Part shown: positions 33,276 to 43,276 of the stretch, piece after piece
Layout of the letters: the number at the start of each line of letters is the position of its first letter
Position numbering within the stretch: the stretch's first letter is position 1
Assembly (NCBI GenBank): GCA_030614915.1
Contig: JAUXAG010000009.1
Span: forward strand, 1 to 64,000
From: Actinomycetes bacterium
GTDB lineage: Bacteria; Planctomycetota; Phycisphaerae; JAACET01
DNA: 64,000 nucleotides
Direction of reading: 5' to 3'
The notes under the pieces: generated by a model
What the model saw: the letters and a program-made list of their open reading frames with translations, nothing else
Database searches by the model: none
Told to the model about the DNA's origin: nothing
Made by a program: the position numbers and the translations under genes

Positions 33276-34910
33276 TTAGTTCCCCAGTTTGGCGAGGGGG
33301 TCGTTAGCTGTAAAGGTTATGTGCTTGCGCCAGTTTTTCTCGTCGCTTTGGGGGAAATCGCTGCGGAAATGCACGCCGCGACTTTCCTGTCGGGCCAGGG
33401 CGGCAGCGGCCATGGTGCGGGCTACGGTCAGCATGTTCTGACACTCCCAGCCCTGGGGCTCATCGAAAACTTTGTCCATAACGTAACGACTCCAAAACTC
33501 GATTATCTCGATGGCTTCGGCTAAATGGTCCGCATCGCGAGTCATGCCCACGTTTCTCCACATCAGCGAGCGCAGAGAATTACTGACGTCGGGGACATCG
33601 AGCCTGGTTTTGTGGCTGGGGGTGATGGAGTTACCCAGGGGCAAGGGAGCCAGGCGTTGAGTTTGCTGCCGGGCGGCTTGAGCGGCATGTTCCCCGGCGA
33701 GCTTGCCGAAGACGAGCCCTTCGAGAAGCGAATTGGAGCCCAGGCGATTGGCGCCATGCAAGGCGGTGGCGGCGACTTCTCCGCAGGCATAGAGATTCTC
33801 AAGAGAAGTCCGGCCGTTTATATCGACGGTTACCCCGCCGATCATGTAGTGGGCACTGGGGCGAACGGGAATAAGGTCCTTACCCGGTGTGATATCAAAA
33901 GACTCGCACATGGCGGAGATTTGGGGGAACCTGGTGCGGAACTTTTTGGGACCCATGTGGCGAACGTCGAGTAAGACATTGGCCCGGCCGGTCTTGGCCA
34001 TGTGCTGGAGGATGGCCCGGCTGACGATGTCGCGGGGGGCCAGCTCAGCATCCCGATGGTAGTCGGGCATAAAGCGGTGGCCGCTGTGGTCGAGGAGTGT
34101 GGCCCCTTCACCACGGACGGCCTCACTGATAAGGGTTCGGCTGGCACCGGCGACGTAAAGAGTGGTGGGATGGAACTGGATCATCTCCATATCGGCCAGT
34201 CGGGCGCCGGCCCGGTAGGCCAGGGCGTACCCGTCACCGGTGGCTCCGGGGGGATTGGTGGTTTCGCGGTATATCTGCCCGATCCCGCCGGCGGCGAGGA
34301 TAACGCGTTTGGCCCAGATTATTGTCAATTCCTTTTTAGGCTGAGCAACCAGGGCCCCGACGCATCGGTCCTGCTGCGTGAGCAAATCGACCACAAAGCT
34401 ATTCTCCATGAGGCGGATGGCTGGCTGCTCCTTTAGGCGCTCGATGAGGGAAGTGGTGATGGCCTGGCCGGTGGCATCGCCGTGGGCATGGACGATTCGG
34501 TTGGCACTATGGCCTCCTTCACGGGCCAAGGCAAGTCGGCCCTCCTGGCGATCGAAAGCGGCACCCCACCGGATGAGTTCTTGGACCAAGGCCGGACCGC
34601 TGCGGATGACTAAATCTACGACTTTCTCGTCGGAAAGGCCGCCACCGGCAAGGAGGGTATCTTTGATGTGGGCACCCAGGCTGTCGGCCGGGTCGAAGAC
34701 CGCGGCTATTCCACCCTGGGCGTGCCAGGTGTTTGATTCATCCAAGCTTCCTTTGCAAAGGACCAGTACGCGAGCTTGTTGGGCGGCCTGCAGAGCAGCT
34801 CTTACTCCGGCAATACCGGCCCCGATGACCAGGCAGTCGGTGAAGACCTGGCCGAGGGAGGAGGCGTCAAACGAAACCAGGTAACGGCGAAATTCAGGTT
34901 GGTCCTTCAT
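33276..34910 (-). CDS. nadB: L-aspartate oxidase NadB
   Basis: The 544-residue flavoprotein oxidises L-aspartate to iminoaspartate, the first step of NAD synthesis. The FAD Rossmann motif VIGAGIAGVRAALQAA is near residue 27, HAQGGIAAVFDPADS near residue 63, and the active-site stretch MIQFHPTTLY and GEGATLL follow the family pattern. The C-terminal helical domain ends SQSDEKNWRKHI-like, typical of NadB rather than succinate dehydrogenase. Length is normal. nadA and nadC are not in the window. The stop codon is part of the target site of the adjacent MITE. Confidence 0.93.
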   Translation of the reverse strand: MKDQPEFRRYLVSFDASSLGQVFTDCLVIGAGIAGVRAALQAAQQARVLVLCKGSLDESNTWHAQGGIAAVFDPADSLGAHIKDTLLAGGGLSDEKVVDLVIRSGPALVQELIRWGAAFDRQEGRLALAREGGHSANRIVHAHGDATGQAITTSLIERLKEQPAIRLMENSFVVDLLTQQDRCVGALVAQPKKELTIIWAKRVILAAGGIGQIYRETTNPPGATGDGYALAYRAGARLADMEMIQFHPTTLYVAGASRTLISEAVRGEGATLLDHSGHRFMPDYHRDAELAPRDIVSRAILQHMAKTGRANVLLDVRHMGPKKFRTRFPQISAMCESFDITPGKDLIPVRPSAHYMIGGVTVDINGRTSLENLYACGEVAATALHGANRLGSNSLLEGLVFGKLAGEHAAQAARQQTQRLAPLPLGNSITPSHKTRLDVPDVSNSLRSLMWRNVGMTRDADHLAEAIEIIEFWSRYVMDKVFDEPQGWECQNMLTVARTMAAAALARQESRGVHFRSDFPQSDEKNWRKHITFTANDPLAKLGN

Positions 34911-35336
34911 TGAGGCCCTGCCTTGTTTTGGGCTCCCAAGGGCCGAATTTGGCGATGGCTACCCAAGTCCAAGGCATTATACAGGCAAATCTTACCAGAA
35001 GTCATCCCCAAAGCTGCTTTCGTAGCGAGAACGAGCAATTTTGTCGGCTGGCAAGAAGCGAAAACGATACATATTTGGAGAATATATTGAGTTTGAGCGA
35101 CGCAGCCAGACGACAAACTCGTGCTTTGCGTAGCGCTTCGCAGAGCAAAGAGGGCCGTTCGCAGCAGAAATTGGGGTTTGGGGATGGCTTCTAATACCAA
35201 GGGTTTGGCCAGGGGGGGCGGCTCTGCGCCGCGACAATTGTCTTTTATCCCCTGGCGGAATGGGTGTATAATAATGTTCGGCCAAACAGGGAAAGGACAG
35301 GCCAGAGAAACGGTACATGCAGCGGCAGGATACAGT
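34911..35336. other. Intergenic region between nadB and mntA
   Basis: This 426-base gap between divergent genes holds no convincing coding frame. On the minus strand a TATAAT box (34976-34981) could belong to the nadB promoter. On the plus strand a TATAAT at 35267-35272 could serve mntA. An imperfect hairpin built on CTTTGC/GCAAAG lies near 35130-35155. Confidence 0.4.
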
Positions 35337-35639
35337 ATGAAGGATAACAAAATTCTTACGACCATACGGAAAAAATTGCATCATCAATTACCTTTGCTTG
35401 GGCGGCAGTATAAAGTAAAAACGTTGGCAGTGTTCGGTTCATATGTTCATCATGAGCAAAACACAGATAGTGATTTAGACTTGCTGGTAACTTTCAGTGA
35501 AACGCCCGGTTTGTTGAAATTTATCGAGTTAGAGAACTACTTAACTGATTTATTAGGTACTAAGGTAGATTTGGTAATGCAAAGCGCGCTCAAGCCAAGG
35601 ATAGGTCAACACATTTTGAATGAAGCTGTGCCAATATGA
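35337..35639 (+). CDS. mntA: MntA-type minimal nucleotidyltransferase antitoxin
   Basis: A 100-residue protein starting at ATG 35337 with CAGGA seven bases upstream. It has the nucleotidyltransferase core FGSYVHHEQNTDSDLDLLV, which fits the GSX10DXD motif that binds metal and ATP. In characterised pairs the MNT protein adds AMP groups to the HEPN toxin and neutralises it. The stop overlaps the start of the HEPN gene by four bases (ATGA), which indicates translational coupling. Similar proteins are widespread in mobile and defence contexts. Confidence 0.87.
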   Translation: MKDNKILTTIRKKLHHQLPLLGRQYKVKTLAVFGSYVHHEQNTDSDLDLLVTFSETPGLLKFIELENYLTDLLGTKVDLVMQSALKPRIGQHILNEAVPI

Positions 35640-35980
35640 AATCAAAACGTGTATATACAGATTATTTGGAAGATATCCTGGATGCAATTGCTAAGGTCAA
35701 AAAATTTATCGAAGGGATGACTTTTGATCAATTTGCTAAAGATGACAAAACTATATTTGCAGTTATTCGGGCCTTGGAGATCATAGGAGAAGCAACAAAG
35801 CACATCCCCACAAACGACAGGGAGCGTTACCCAAAAGTGCCTTGGCCAGAAATGGCGGCTATTCGTGATAAACTCATTCACGATTACTTTGGAGTCAACA
35901 TTGAGGTAGTATGGAAAACAGCCACTGATGATTTACCCAAATTGGAACCACAAATCCTCCGCATTATTGAAGAGGCCTGA
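35636..35980 (+). CDS. hepT: HepT-type HEPN ribonuclease toxin
   Basis: The 114-residue protein is an all-helical HEPN (DUF86) domain with the RNase motif RX4HXY in RDKLIHDYF near residue 82; the tyrosine is the usual AMPylation target of MntA. HepT proteins cleave RNA when not modified. The gene overlaps mntA by four bases. A TPR gene begins eight bases after its stop and may be cotranscribed, though it probably does not belong to the toxin-antitoxin function. Confidence 0.87.
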   Translation: MKSKRVYTDYLEDILDAIAKVKKFIEGMTFDQFAKDDKTIFAVIRALEIIGEATKHIPTNDRERYPKVPWPEMAAIRDKLIHDYFGVNIEVVWKTATDDLPKLEPQILRIIEEA

Positions 35981-35988
35981 GAATAACT

Positions 35989-37296
35989 ATGGACGACTGG
36001 TCGGAAGCAGAAGGGCGGGTTGAGCGGGCTTACAATCTTTACGATCTGGGCAAGTGGGCCGAGGCCCTGCGTGAGTTGCGGGAAGCGGTGCGGATTAATC
36101 CCTACAACGCGGACTGGTACTATAACATGGGACTGACGCTGGACGCGATGAATGAATACGCCCAGGCCATCGAGGCCTACAGGCAGGCCTTGGCCCTGAG
36201 CCCCTCGGACGTGGAGACGCTGACGGCTCTGGGAGTGGACAGCACACGGCAGAAGCAATTCAAACAGGCCCTGGGGTATTTTGAACAGGCCCAGCGGATC
36301 GATCCGGGATTTGAGCCCTGCTACGGTTACCGCATAGTTACCTACTCTCAGATGGGCCAACACGACAAGGCGGAAGAGATGTTCTACCTGGCCAGGCAAA
36401 TCAAGGATAAATGCCCTATCTGCGACTACAACATGGGGATGAGCCTGCTGGCCCGAGGGCAATACGATCGGGCTATCGCCTGCTGGAAAGAGGCCTTGGA
36501 ACTTGAGCCTGAGTATCCGGAGGTTCATGCCCGGATCGCCGAGGCCTACTGGGGCATGGAAGATCTGGACAGGGCAAAGAGGCACTTCGGCCTGGCCCTG
36601 CGGGATGATCCGGGGCACATAGATGTATTGCTGGACTATGGATCGATGCTGCTGGATAAGCAGGAGCTGGACCCGGCCCAGGAGAAGTTCAACTTTGTGC
36701 TGGAGCTGGAGCCGGGTAACCTCTCGGCCCGGGCCTGCCTGGGCGAGATTGCCGTGCTTAGAAATCAGCCCATCCGAGCGGCGAGGCTGCTGGAAGGGGT
36801 TCTTGCTGAGGAACCGCGGTATCCGCTGGCGAACCTACACTTGGGCAAGAGCTATCTGAAGCTGGGGCGGCTGGCCGAGGCCCGACAGCACTTGCTGGCT
36901 GAATGGGCGAATAAGCCGCAGGATAAGTTTGCTCTGTTGGAGCTGGGCAAAGCCCTGCTGGAAGCGGGCCAGGCGAAAGCGGCGGCGGAGTGTCTGGGAA
37001 GGCTGCTGAAATTGGCTCCGGACCAGGCCCAGGCTCATCACGCGTTTGCAACAGCGTGTTTGAGAATCAATCTGCTGGATGAGGCCCTGGAGCATTGCCG
37101 GCGGGCACTCGTACTGCAGCCGGGGCTAATCGAAGCCCGTTGTGATTTGGCCCTGGCCTACTTTCGGCAGGGGCGATGCTGGTCGGCTTTGAAGCAGGTC
37201 TGGGGGATCCTCATCCTTTCCGCCCGGAGCAGGCCATTGGGCCGCCGCTTGCTGGAGACTCTAAGAAAGCGACTGATAAGCCCGCGGGGAAGATGA
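35989..37296 (+). CDS. Tetratricopeptide repeat protein
   Basis: The 435-residue protein is made of about eleven or twelve TPR units from end to end, for example KWAEALRELREAVRINPYN, EYAQAIEAYRQALALSPSD, QYDRAIACWKEALELEPEY and LLDEALEHCRRALVLQPG, each with the W/A-G-Y-A-P spacing. No signal peptide or catalytic domain is present, so it is likely a cytoplasmic scaffold. A CPICDYNMG stretch near residue 140 interrupts the pattern slightly. It stands directly downstream of the HEPN/MNT pair. The partner is unknown. Confidence 0.85.
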   Translation: MDDWSEAEGRVERAYNLYDLGKWAEALRELREAVRINPYNADWYYNMGLTLDAMNEYAQAIEAYRQALALSPSDVETLTALGVDSTRQKQFKQALGYFEQAQRIDPGFEPCYGYRIVTYSQMGQHDKAEEMFYLARQIKDKCPICDYNMGMSLLARGQYDRAIACWKEALELEPEYPEVHARIAEAYWGMEDLDRAKRHFGLALRDDPGHIDVLLDYGSMLLDKQELDPAQEKFNFVLELEPGNLSARACLGEIAVLRNQPIRAARLLEGVLAEEPRYPLANLHLGKSYLKLGRLAEARQHLLAEWANKPQDKFALLELGKALLEAGQAKAAAECLGRLLKLAPDQAQAHHAFATACLRINLLDEALEHCRRALVLQPGLIEARCDLALAYFRQGRCWSALKQVWGILILSARSRPLGRRLLETLRKRLISPRGR

Positions 37297-37371
37297 CCGC
37301 AAAAAACGCATAACCTAAAAACAGAAAAATCTTCTTGTAATAAATAGTCACTGTTGCGGAAACAACATTTT

Positions 37372-37529
37372 GTCATTCCCGCGAAAGCGGGCTTATCACC
37401 GCTCCTTGCCTTCGCAGGGACAAGCTTAGCGGTAATCCAGGCTAATGATGTATGAACAAAGATGGATCCCCGCCGGAGTTTATCCCGCACTTTGCGAAGC
37501 ATCTTTCAGAGATGCGGGGCGGGAATGAC
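37372..37529. repeat. Palindromic intergenic repeat with GTCATTCCCGC ends
   Basis: The 158-base segment starts GTCATTCCCGCGAAAGCGGG and ends GCGGGAATGAC, giving inverted termini. The interior has a degenerate TGGATCCCCGC part. This end sequence is shared by a widespread class of small palindromic, MITE-like repeats. The rest of the 302-base gap between the TPR gene and deoC (37297-37598) shows no gene. Confidence 0.6.
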
Positions 37530-37598
37530 GGTCGGAGGGGCCATCGTTCAATTAGTTATTCAAACGTCAATAAATAGGGGCTGTTGTTGGGCGGCGCG

Positions 37599-38303
37599 TC
37601 AGTGTGCGGCGTTTTTGCCTTGGCTAAGCTGAGAAATAATCACAGGGCTAGCGGAGGTGCCGAGGCGCTCAGCGCCGGCCTCGATCATAGCCAGGGCCGT
37701 CTCGGCGTCGCGGATGCCACCGGCGGCCTTGACCTTCATGCCGCCTGCGTGCTTAGCCAACAGCCTCACGTCTTGCAGGCTTGCCCCGCCGGCCGGATGA
37801 GTGCCGGTAGAAGTCTTGACAAAATCGGCGCCGGCAGTCGCGGCTAAGCGGCAAGCGAGAATTTTTTGATCGGTGGTTAAAGCGGCGGTCTCCAGAATGA
37901 CCTTGAGGAGCTTATCCGCTGAGGCGGTGTGCACGACCTCGACCAGGGCGGCGATGTCGTCCTGGACGAGTTGGTCTTGGCTGTCACAGAGGGCGCCGAT
38001 ATTCGCGACCATGTCTATTTCGTCGGCCCCGTGATCCAGGGCCCAACGAACTTGGGCAACCTTCAGGGCAGTGGGGATGGCACCGGTGGGGTAGGCAACT
38101 GGAACGTCTACCTTGACGGGGGAGTTTGAACAGGCCAGGCGTTCAGCGACACGCGGCAGCCAGAAGAGGTTGACACAGACAGCCCAACAGCCAAGCTCGA
38201 CGGCCTGGTCGCAGAGCTGATCTATCTGCCAAGCCGTAGCTTCGGGCTTGAGCAGAGTGTGGTCAATACAGGCGGCTAACTGAGATGGGCTTACCTTGGA
38301 CAT
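37599..38303 (-). CDS. deoC: Deoxyribose-phosphate aldolase DeoC
   Basis: The 234-residue class I aldolase cleaves 2-deoxyribose 5-phosphate to acetaldehyde and glyceraldehyde 3-phosphate in nucleoside salvage. Motifs are IDHTLLKPEATAWQID at the N-terminus, ADEIDMVANIGAL in the middle, and the Schiff-base lysine in ADFVKTSTGTHPAGGA followed by VKAAGGIRD with the second lysine. The usual VVGFPLG segment reads VPVAYPTGA here. It lies 21 bases downstream of the carB stop on the same strand and may be cotranscribed. Confidence 0.9.
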   Translation of the reverse strand: MSKVSPSQLAACIDHTLLKPEATAWQIDQLCDQAVELGCWAVCVNLFWLPRVAERLACSNSPVKVDVPVAYPTGAIPTALKVAQVRWALDHGADEIDMVANIGALCDSQDQLVQDDIAALVEVVHTASADKLLKVILETAALTTDQKILACRLAATAGADFVKTSTGTHPAGGASLQDVRLLAKHAGGMKVKAAGGIRDAETALAMIEAGAERLGTSASPVIISQLSQGKNAAH

Positions 38304-38324
38304 AAGGGAGCCTTAGGGTTTTTG

Positions 38325-41300
38325 CTAAGCGGTTTTGCCGGCGGAGAAGTAGTCCTGAAGGGGTCTGACTGACCAGTCGCCGGCGCGGAGGGCCCGGATA
38401 GCCTGGACGACGGAACGGGCAGCGGTGACCGTGGCAATGAGAGGAACGTTGTGCATAACGGTGGTGGCTCGGATTTTGCCCTCGTCGGTCAAAGGGCCCT
38501 TGCGGGTGGGGGTATTGATGACCAGGTGGACCTCGTTGTTGATAATCAGGTCGATTATATTGGGACGGCCCTCGGCAATCTTGCGGATGAATTTGACCTT
38601 TACGCCGGCTTGCTTGAGGAAGGCGTGAGTGCCGGGAGTAGAAAAAACGCGAAAGCCCATCTCCACTAGCTGGCGAGCCACCGGGACGATCGCGGGTTTG
38701 TCGGCATTGCGGACGCTGAGAAAGACGGTTCCGCGAGTGGGCGGGGCCAAGTTTGCGGACATCTGGGCCTTGGCTAGGGCCAGGGGGAGGCTGGCGTCGA
38801 TACCCATGACCTCGCCGGTGGAGTGCATCTCGGGGCCGAAGATGACGTCAACGCCGGGGAACTTCTGGAAGGGAAAGATGCTCTGCTTGACGGCGATGTG
38901 TTTTGGGTTGGGCAGCTCTTGGACCTGGAGTTCGTCGAGAGTTTTACCGGCCATGACTTTGGCAGCGATTTTTGCCCAAGGCATTCCGGTGGCTTTGGAA
39001 ACAAAGGGGATGGTGCGGGAGGCTCTGGGGTTGACCTCCAGGACGAAAACTTGGCCGTCTTTGACGGCGTATTGGACGTTCATCAGGCCGCAGACGCCGA
39101 GACGCTGGGCGAGGCAGACGCTCTGACGGCGAATCTCATCGAGGAGCTTTTCGGGCAAGGAATGCGGGGGCAAGACGCAAGTGGAGTCTCCCGAGTGTAT
39201 TCCGGCTTCTTCGATGTGCTCCATTATCCCACAGATTACGGTGCGCCGGCCGTCGGAAACGGCATCGACATCGACCTCGATGGCCGCGTCGAGAAACTGG
39301 TCGATCAAAACCGGGTGCTCGGGGGAGGCCTGGACCGCGTGGACCATATAGTATTCGAGTGCTTTGTCGTCGGAAACGATTTGCATGGCCCGTCCGCCGA
39401 GGACGTAACTCGGACGAAGCAGTACAGGATAACCGATCTGTCGGGCGATTTGCAGGGCCTGCTCGGTGTTATTGGCAGTGCCGTTGGCGGGTTGTCGCAG
39501 ACCCAGCTCCATGAGTATCTGCTGAAAGCGGTAGCGGTCCTCTGCCAGGTCGATAGCCTCGACGGAGGTGCCGATGATGGGCACGCCCGCGGCGGCTAGG
39601 CCGTGAGCGAGGTTCAGAGGTGTTTGGCCACCGAACTGGACGATGAGTCCGTGGAGCTTGGAACCGAATTTCTTGCAAATGCTCAAGACATCTTCAAGGG
39701 TGAGAGGCTCGAAGAAGAGCAGATCTGAAGTATCGTAGTCGGTGCTGACGGTTTCGGGGTTGGAGTTTATCATGACGGCTTCGAAGCCGAGCTCCTGGAC
39801 GGCAAAGGCGGCATGAACACAGCAGTAGTCAAACTCTATTCCTTGTCCGACACGATTAGGGCCGCCGCCGAGAATTACGATTTTCTTCTTGTCGGTGATA
39901 CGGATCTCATCATCGATGACGGTTGTGGTCTTGCCGTTGTTGACGTGGATGGCGGGGACCTCGTAGGCAGAATAGTAGTAAGGCGTATAAGCCTCGAATT
40001 CGGCGGCGCAGGTGTCGACGAGCTTGTAGGCAGCCTCGATGCCAAGTTCGGCGCGTCTCTGGCGAACGTCCTTCTCGGAAGTTTCGTAGACGTTTGCCAA
40101 CTGGCGGTCGGAGTATCCGAAGCGTTTGGCCTGGGCCAACAGATTGCCGGGGACCTTGGCCAGGTCTTCGTGGTCTAGCAATGACTGTTCGAAGTCGGCG
40201 AGGTCCTTTATGTTCTGAAGGAACCAGGGGTCAATGCCGGTTTGCTTATGGACTTCATCTACGCTCATACCGTCTTTGAGGGCGTAGCGGACGTAGTAGA
40301 TTCGACCTTGGGACGGTACGGAGAGCTTGCGGAGGAGTTTTTCTCGTTCGATAGGCCATTCGATGCCTTGGTCACCTCGGGCTGGTCGGTGCCGCTTGGC
40401 GGCCAGCCATTTGTCGTTGGCGTCGAGACCGATGCCAAAACGCTGGACCTCCATGGAACGAATGCCCTTCTGGAGGGCCTGCTTGAAGGTTCGGCCGATG
40501 CTCATGGCTTCGCCGACGCTTTTCATCTGGGTGGTGAGGGTTTCGTCGGCGTCGGGGAATTTTTCAAATGTCCAGCGGGGAATCTTCACCACGGTGTAGT
40601 CGATGGTGGGCTCGAAACAGGCCGGGGTCTGGCGAGTGATATCGTTGGGGATTTCGTCGAGAGTATAACCGACGGCCAGTTTGGCGGCGATCTTGGCGAT
40701 GGGGAATCCGGTGGCCTTGCTGGCCAGGGCGGAACTGCGGGAGACGCGGGGGTTCATTTCGATGACTACCATTTTGCCGTCGCGGGGGTTGACGGCGAAC
40801 TGGATATTTGAGCCGCCCGTGGCTACGCCGATTTCGCGGATGATGGCGATGGAAGCGTCGCGGAGGCGTTGGTATTCCTTGTCGGTGAGCGTCTGGGCCG
40901 GGGCAACGGTAATGGAATCCCCGGTGTGGACCCCCATGGGGTCGAAGTTTTCGATGGAACAGACGATGACCACGTTGTCGTTGTGGTCGCGCATGACCTC
41001 GAGTTCGTACTCCTTCCAGCCGATGAGGGATTCCTCGACGAGGATCTCGGAGATCATCGAGTACTGGAGACCTCGGGCGGCAATTTCGCGGAGCTCGTCG
41101 ATATTGTAGGCGATGCCGCCTCCGGTTCCGCCCAGAGTGAAGCTGGGCCTGATAATGCAGGGCAGGCCGATCTCGGCCACCACCTGGTCGAGGCTTTCGC
41201 TCAAGACGTCGGCGATGGCCTTGCTGCGGGCGGTTTCCCAGCGATCCAGGGCTTTGGCGTCCAGGCCTTTCGGGCGCGGCCGCACCAGGGCCCGCAGGAT

Positions 41301-41741
41301 CAGGCCGCGGGGCAAATCCAGCTTGATGTTGCCCATAGCCTGGGCAAATTCCTCGCGGTCCTCGGCCTTGCGGATGGCTTTTACGGTGGCCCCGATCATC
41401 TCGACGTTGAATTTTTTCAGGATGCCATTCTCAGCCACGGCCACGGCGGTGTTCAGGCCGGTCTGACCACCGAGGGTGGGTAGCAAAGCATCGGGACGCT
41501 CGCGTTCGATGATCTTGGCAACGGCCTGGGGGGTGATCGGCTCGATGTAGGTACGGTGGGCAAACTCCGGATCCGTCATGATGGTGGCAGGATTGGAGTT
41601 TACCAGTATGACCTTATAGCCCTCCTGGCCCAGGGCCTTGCAGGCCTGGGTGCCGGAATAGTCGAACTCGCAGCCCTGCCCAATAATAATAGGCCCAGAG
41701 CCGATGATCATGATTTTGTTGATGTCTGTGCGTTTGGGCAT
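38325..41741 (-). CDS. carB: Carbamoyl-phosphate synthase large subunit CarB
   Basis: The 1138-residue subunit makes carbamoyl phosphate from bicarbonate, ammonia and two ATP for pyrimidine and arginine synthesis. Two homologous ATP-grasp halves are visible, each with [12 protein letters not shown] or [12 protein letters not shown] and an EMNPR or EVNPR motif. An oligomerisation region lies between them and an allosteric MGS-like domain at the end ([19 protein letters not shown]). It is about 65 residues longer than the E. coli protein, with extra sequence after the first synthetase domain. The small subunit carA is not in the window. Confidence 0.95.
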   Translation of the reverse strand: MPKRTDINKIMIIGSGPIIIGQGCEFDYSGTQACKALGQEGYKVILVNSNPATIMTDPEFAHRTYIEPITPQAVAKIIERERPDALLPTLGGQTGLNTAVAVAENGILKKFNVEMIGATVKAIRKAEDREEFAQAMGNIKLDLPRGLILRALVRPRPKGLDAKALDRWETARSKAIADVLSESLDQVVAEIGLPCIIRPSFTLGGTGGGIAYNIDELREIAARGLQYSMISEILVEESLIGWKEYELEVMRDHNDNVVIVCSIENFDPMGVHTGDSITVAPAQTLTDKEYQRLRDASIAIIREIGVATGGSNIQFAVNPRDGKMVVIEMNPRVSRSSALASKATGFPIAKIAAKLAVGYTLDEIPNDITRQTPACFEPTIDYTVVKIPRWTFEKFPDADETLTTQMKSVGEAMSIGRTFKQALQKGIRSMEVQRFGIGLDANDKWLAAKRHRPARGDQGIEWPIEREKLLRKLSVPSQGRIYYVRYALKDGMSVDEVHKQTGIDPWFLQNIKDLADFEQSLLDHEDLAKVPGNLLAQAKRFGYSDRQLANVYETSEKDVRQRRAELGIEAAYKLVDTCAAEFEAYTPYYYSAYEVPAIHVNNGKTTTVIDDEIRITDKKKIVILGGGPNRVGQGIEFDYCCVHAAFAVQELGFEAVMINSNPETVSTDYDTSDLLFFEPLTLEDVLSICKKFGSKLHGLIVQFGGQTPLNLAHGLAAAGVPIIGTSVEAIDLAEDRYRFQQILMELGLRQPANGTANNTEQALQIARQIGYPVLLRPSYVLGGRAMQIVSDDKALEYYMVHAVQASPEHPVLIDQFLDAAIEVDVDAVSDGRRTVICGIMEHIEEAGIHSGDSTCVLPPHSLPEKLLDEIRRQSVCLAQRLGVCGLMNVQYAVKDGQVFVLEVNPRASRTIPFVSKATGMPWAKIAAKVMAGKTLDELQVQELPNPKHIAVKQSIFPFQKFPGVDVIFGPEMHSTGEVMGIDASLPLALAKAQMSANLAPPTRGTVFLSVRNADKPAIVPVARQLVEMGFRVFSTPGTHAFLKQAGVKVKFIRKIAEGRPNIIDLIINNEVHLVINTPTRKGPLTDEGKIRATTVMHNVPLIATVTAARSVVQAIRALRAGDWSVRPLQDYFSAGKTA

Positions 41742-41905
41742 GGCCTGGAGGTCAAGTCAGGGGACCAAGCAGCAGTTGGGCGATTTTGTTCGGCTAATAA
41801 TACGCACATCAGCGGCAAATGCAAAGGGTAATTGTTGCCGGCGATGCCACTTGGGCTTATAATTTCCGGTGAAATTGGACAAGGCTCGTTTAGAAAGGTC
41901 AAAAA

Positions 41906-42109
41906 ATGCCGGAATGTAATCTGGAGCAAAACAAGGCTGATTGCACGTGTACCTATACCTCCTGCGGGAAAAGGGGCCTGTGCTGCGAGTGTCTGCGTTC
42001 GCACTGGAGCGCAGGTGAGCTGCCGGGCTGCCTGTTCCCCAAGGACGTAGAAAAAACCTACGACCGCAGCGTAGAAAAATTCATCGCTACCTACCAAAAA
42101 CGCAGGTAA
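41906..42109 (+). CDS. DUF6485 small cysteine-rich protein
   Basis: The 67-residue protein has the arrangement of the DUF6485 family: NLEQNKADCTCTYTSCGKRG, CCECLRSHW, a GELPGCLFP stretch and the ending KTYDRSVEKFIATY. Seven or more cysteines suggest a metal or Fe-S site. The function is unknown. An AAAGG lies upstream of the ATG. It is divergent from carB and convergent with the STN protein gene. Confidence 0.8.
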   Translation: MPECNLEQNKADCTCTYTSCGKRGLCCECLRSHWSAGELPGCLFPKDVEKTYDRSVEKFIATYQKRR

Positions 42110-42144
42110 TGGCCCCTTGTGAAATATGCCCACAGTGCGCCGGA

Positions 42145-43104
42145 TCAGCGGGGGCCCGGCGAGTTGTCTGGGCGTTGGCGGTCAGAACCGTCGCGGTCAT
42201 TGCCGCCTGGGGAGAATTGCGGGCCGCCACGCTTGTCTTTGGTTTCCATCAAAAGGTCAGCAATCTCGTAAACCCTCAATTCTAAAATCATGTCCAGGTC
42301 CTCGCCCGAGGCGATGAAGACGACGTCGTCCTGGATTATATAAGAGATGCGGGCGTAGGGGCTCGAGAGCTTCTGGAGAATGAGTTTCAAGACCTGGCCG
42401 GCGGAGACGTTTCGCAGATTCAGACTTACGGCAGTGGTTTTGTCAATGCCGAAATTGGCCAACGACTGCCAATTGGCAACGATATTGGTTCCGGTTTTGT
42501 CGCGGAGATCATCCAGAACCTCGCTCAGGGGTGTGTCGTCGTATTGAACGATGGACATACGCCTCTGCAGGCCTCTGCGGACCCAGCGAAGTGCGCCGGC
42601 AGCGAGCCGGGGTGTTGGGATTGGCTTGAGCGGGGCTGTCGCTTTTGCTGTGGCGGAGGCTTTGGGGGGCAACAGAGTCGCAGGAGCCTGCACGAAGTGC
42701 CCTTCGGGAGGGGTCTGGGGAACTTTGCTAGCGAGTTCGGCTCGGCCAGCTCTTTCGTTGGCAACGCGCTTGCGTAAGAAGATCAACTCCTGGCTATCGA
42801 TGGCCGAGAGTTTCTGGCAGCCCAACGTCTCGAGAAAGGTGAAGATGGTTTGGGGGATATCGTCACGGCGTGAAATCAGGGCTTGCTGTGCACGGCGAAC
42901 GGTGTGGCGAGCCAACCCAAACTTGTGCTGAGCCATCAGCTCGTCAGCCTTGATGCGGGCTAGCAGATGTTGGGCTGCAATTTTCTCTGCCAGCAACTGC
43001 TCCGGAGCCGGGGAATCAGAGCTTTCATCAGCCGATTGGGCTGGACCGACCGGGCAAAAACAGACTAGAGTACAAAAAAGCAGAGCGACCTTGAACTTGG
43101 CCAT
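42145..43104 (-). CDS. STN-domain (secretin/TonB short N-terminal) periplasmic protein
   Basis: A 319-residue protein with an N-terminal signal (KVALLFCTLVCFCPVGPAQS). A helical region (residues 30-110) and a Pro/Ala-rich linker come first. Residues ~185-260 hold the STN fold: TPLSEVLDDLRDKTGTNIVANWQSL, VSLNLRNVSAGQVLKLIL and IQDDVVFIASGEDL. The C-terminus is a glycine/asparagine/arginine-rich tail. Such single-STN proteins are frequent in planctomycetes, beside or instead of secretin pores. It probably acts in the periplasm. Confidence 0.75.
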   Translation of the reverse strand: MAKFKVALLFCTLVCFCPVGPAQSADESSDSPAPEQLLAEKIAAQHLLARIKADELMAQHKFGLARHTVRRAQQALISRRDDIPQTIFTFLETLGCQKLSAIDSQELIFLRKRVANERAGRAELASKVPQTPPEGHFVQAPATLLPPKASATAKATAPLKPIPTPRLAAGALRWVRRGLQRRMSIVQYDDTPLSEVLDDLRDKTGTNIVANWQSLANFGIDKTTAVSLNLRNVSAGQVLKLILQKLSSPYARISYIIQDDVVFIASGEDLDMILELRVYEIADLLMETKDKRGGPQFSPGGNDRDGSDRQRPDNSPGPR

Positions 43105-43276
43105 ATCCGACTCCGGAATGGGGTATATATCATGGAGTAAAACCTATGTGATTGACAGAAATCTTTGTCTGCCCAAGCCGACATCATCCGTACCTTTCTA
43201 TCTTTGTAATGTTTTCACAAGGCGATTAGTCTGCAATCTGCAAATTCTCTTCAAACACATACTAATAGCCGAAGTC

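Noticed and set aside
42525-42931. Frames opposite to the STN gene
   Set aside because: They lack ribosome sites and are explained by the GC-rich linker of the STN protein on the minus strand.
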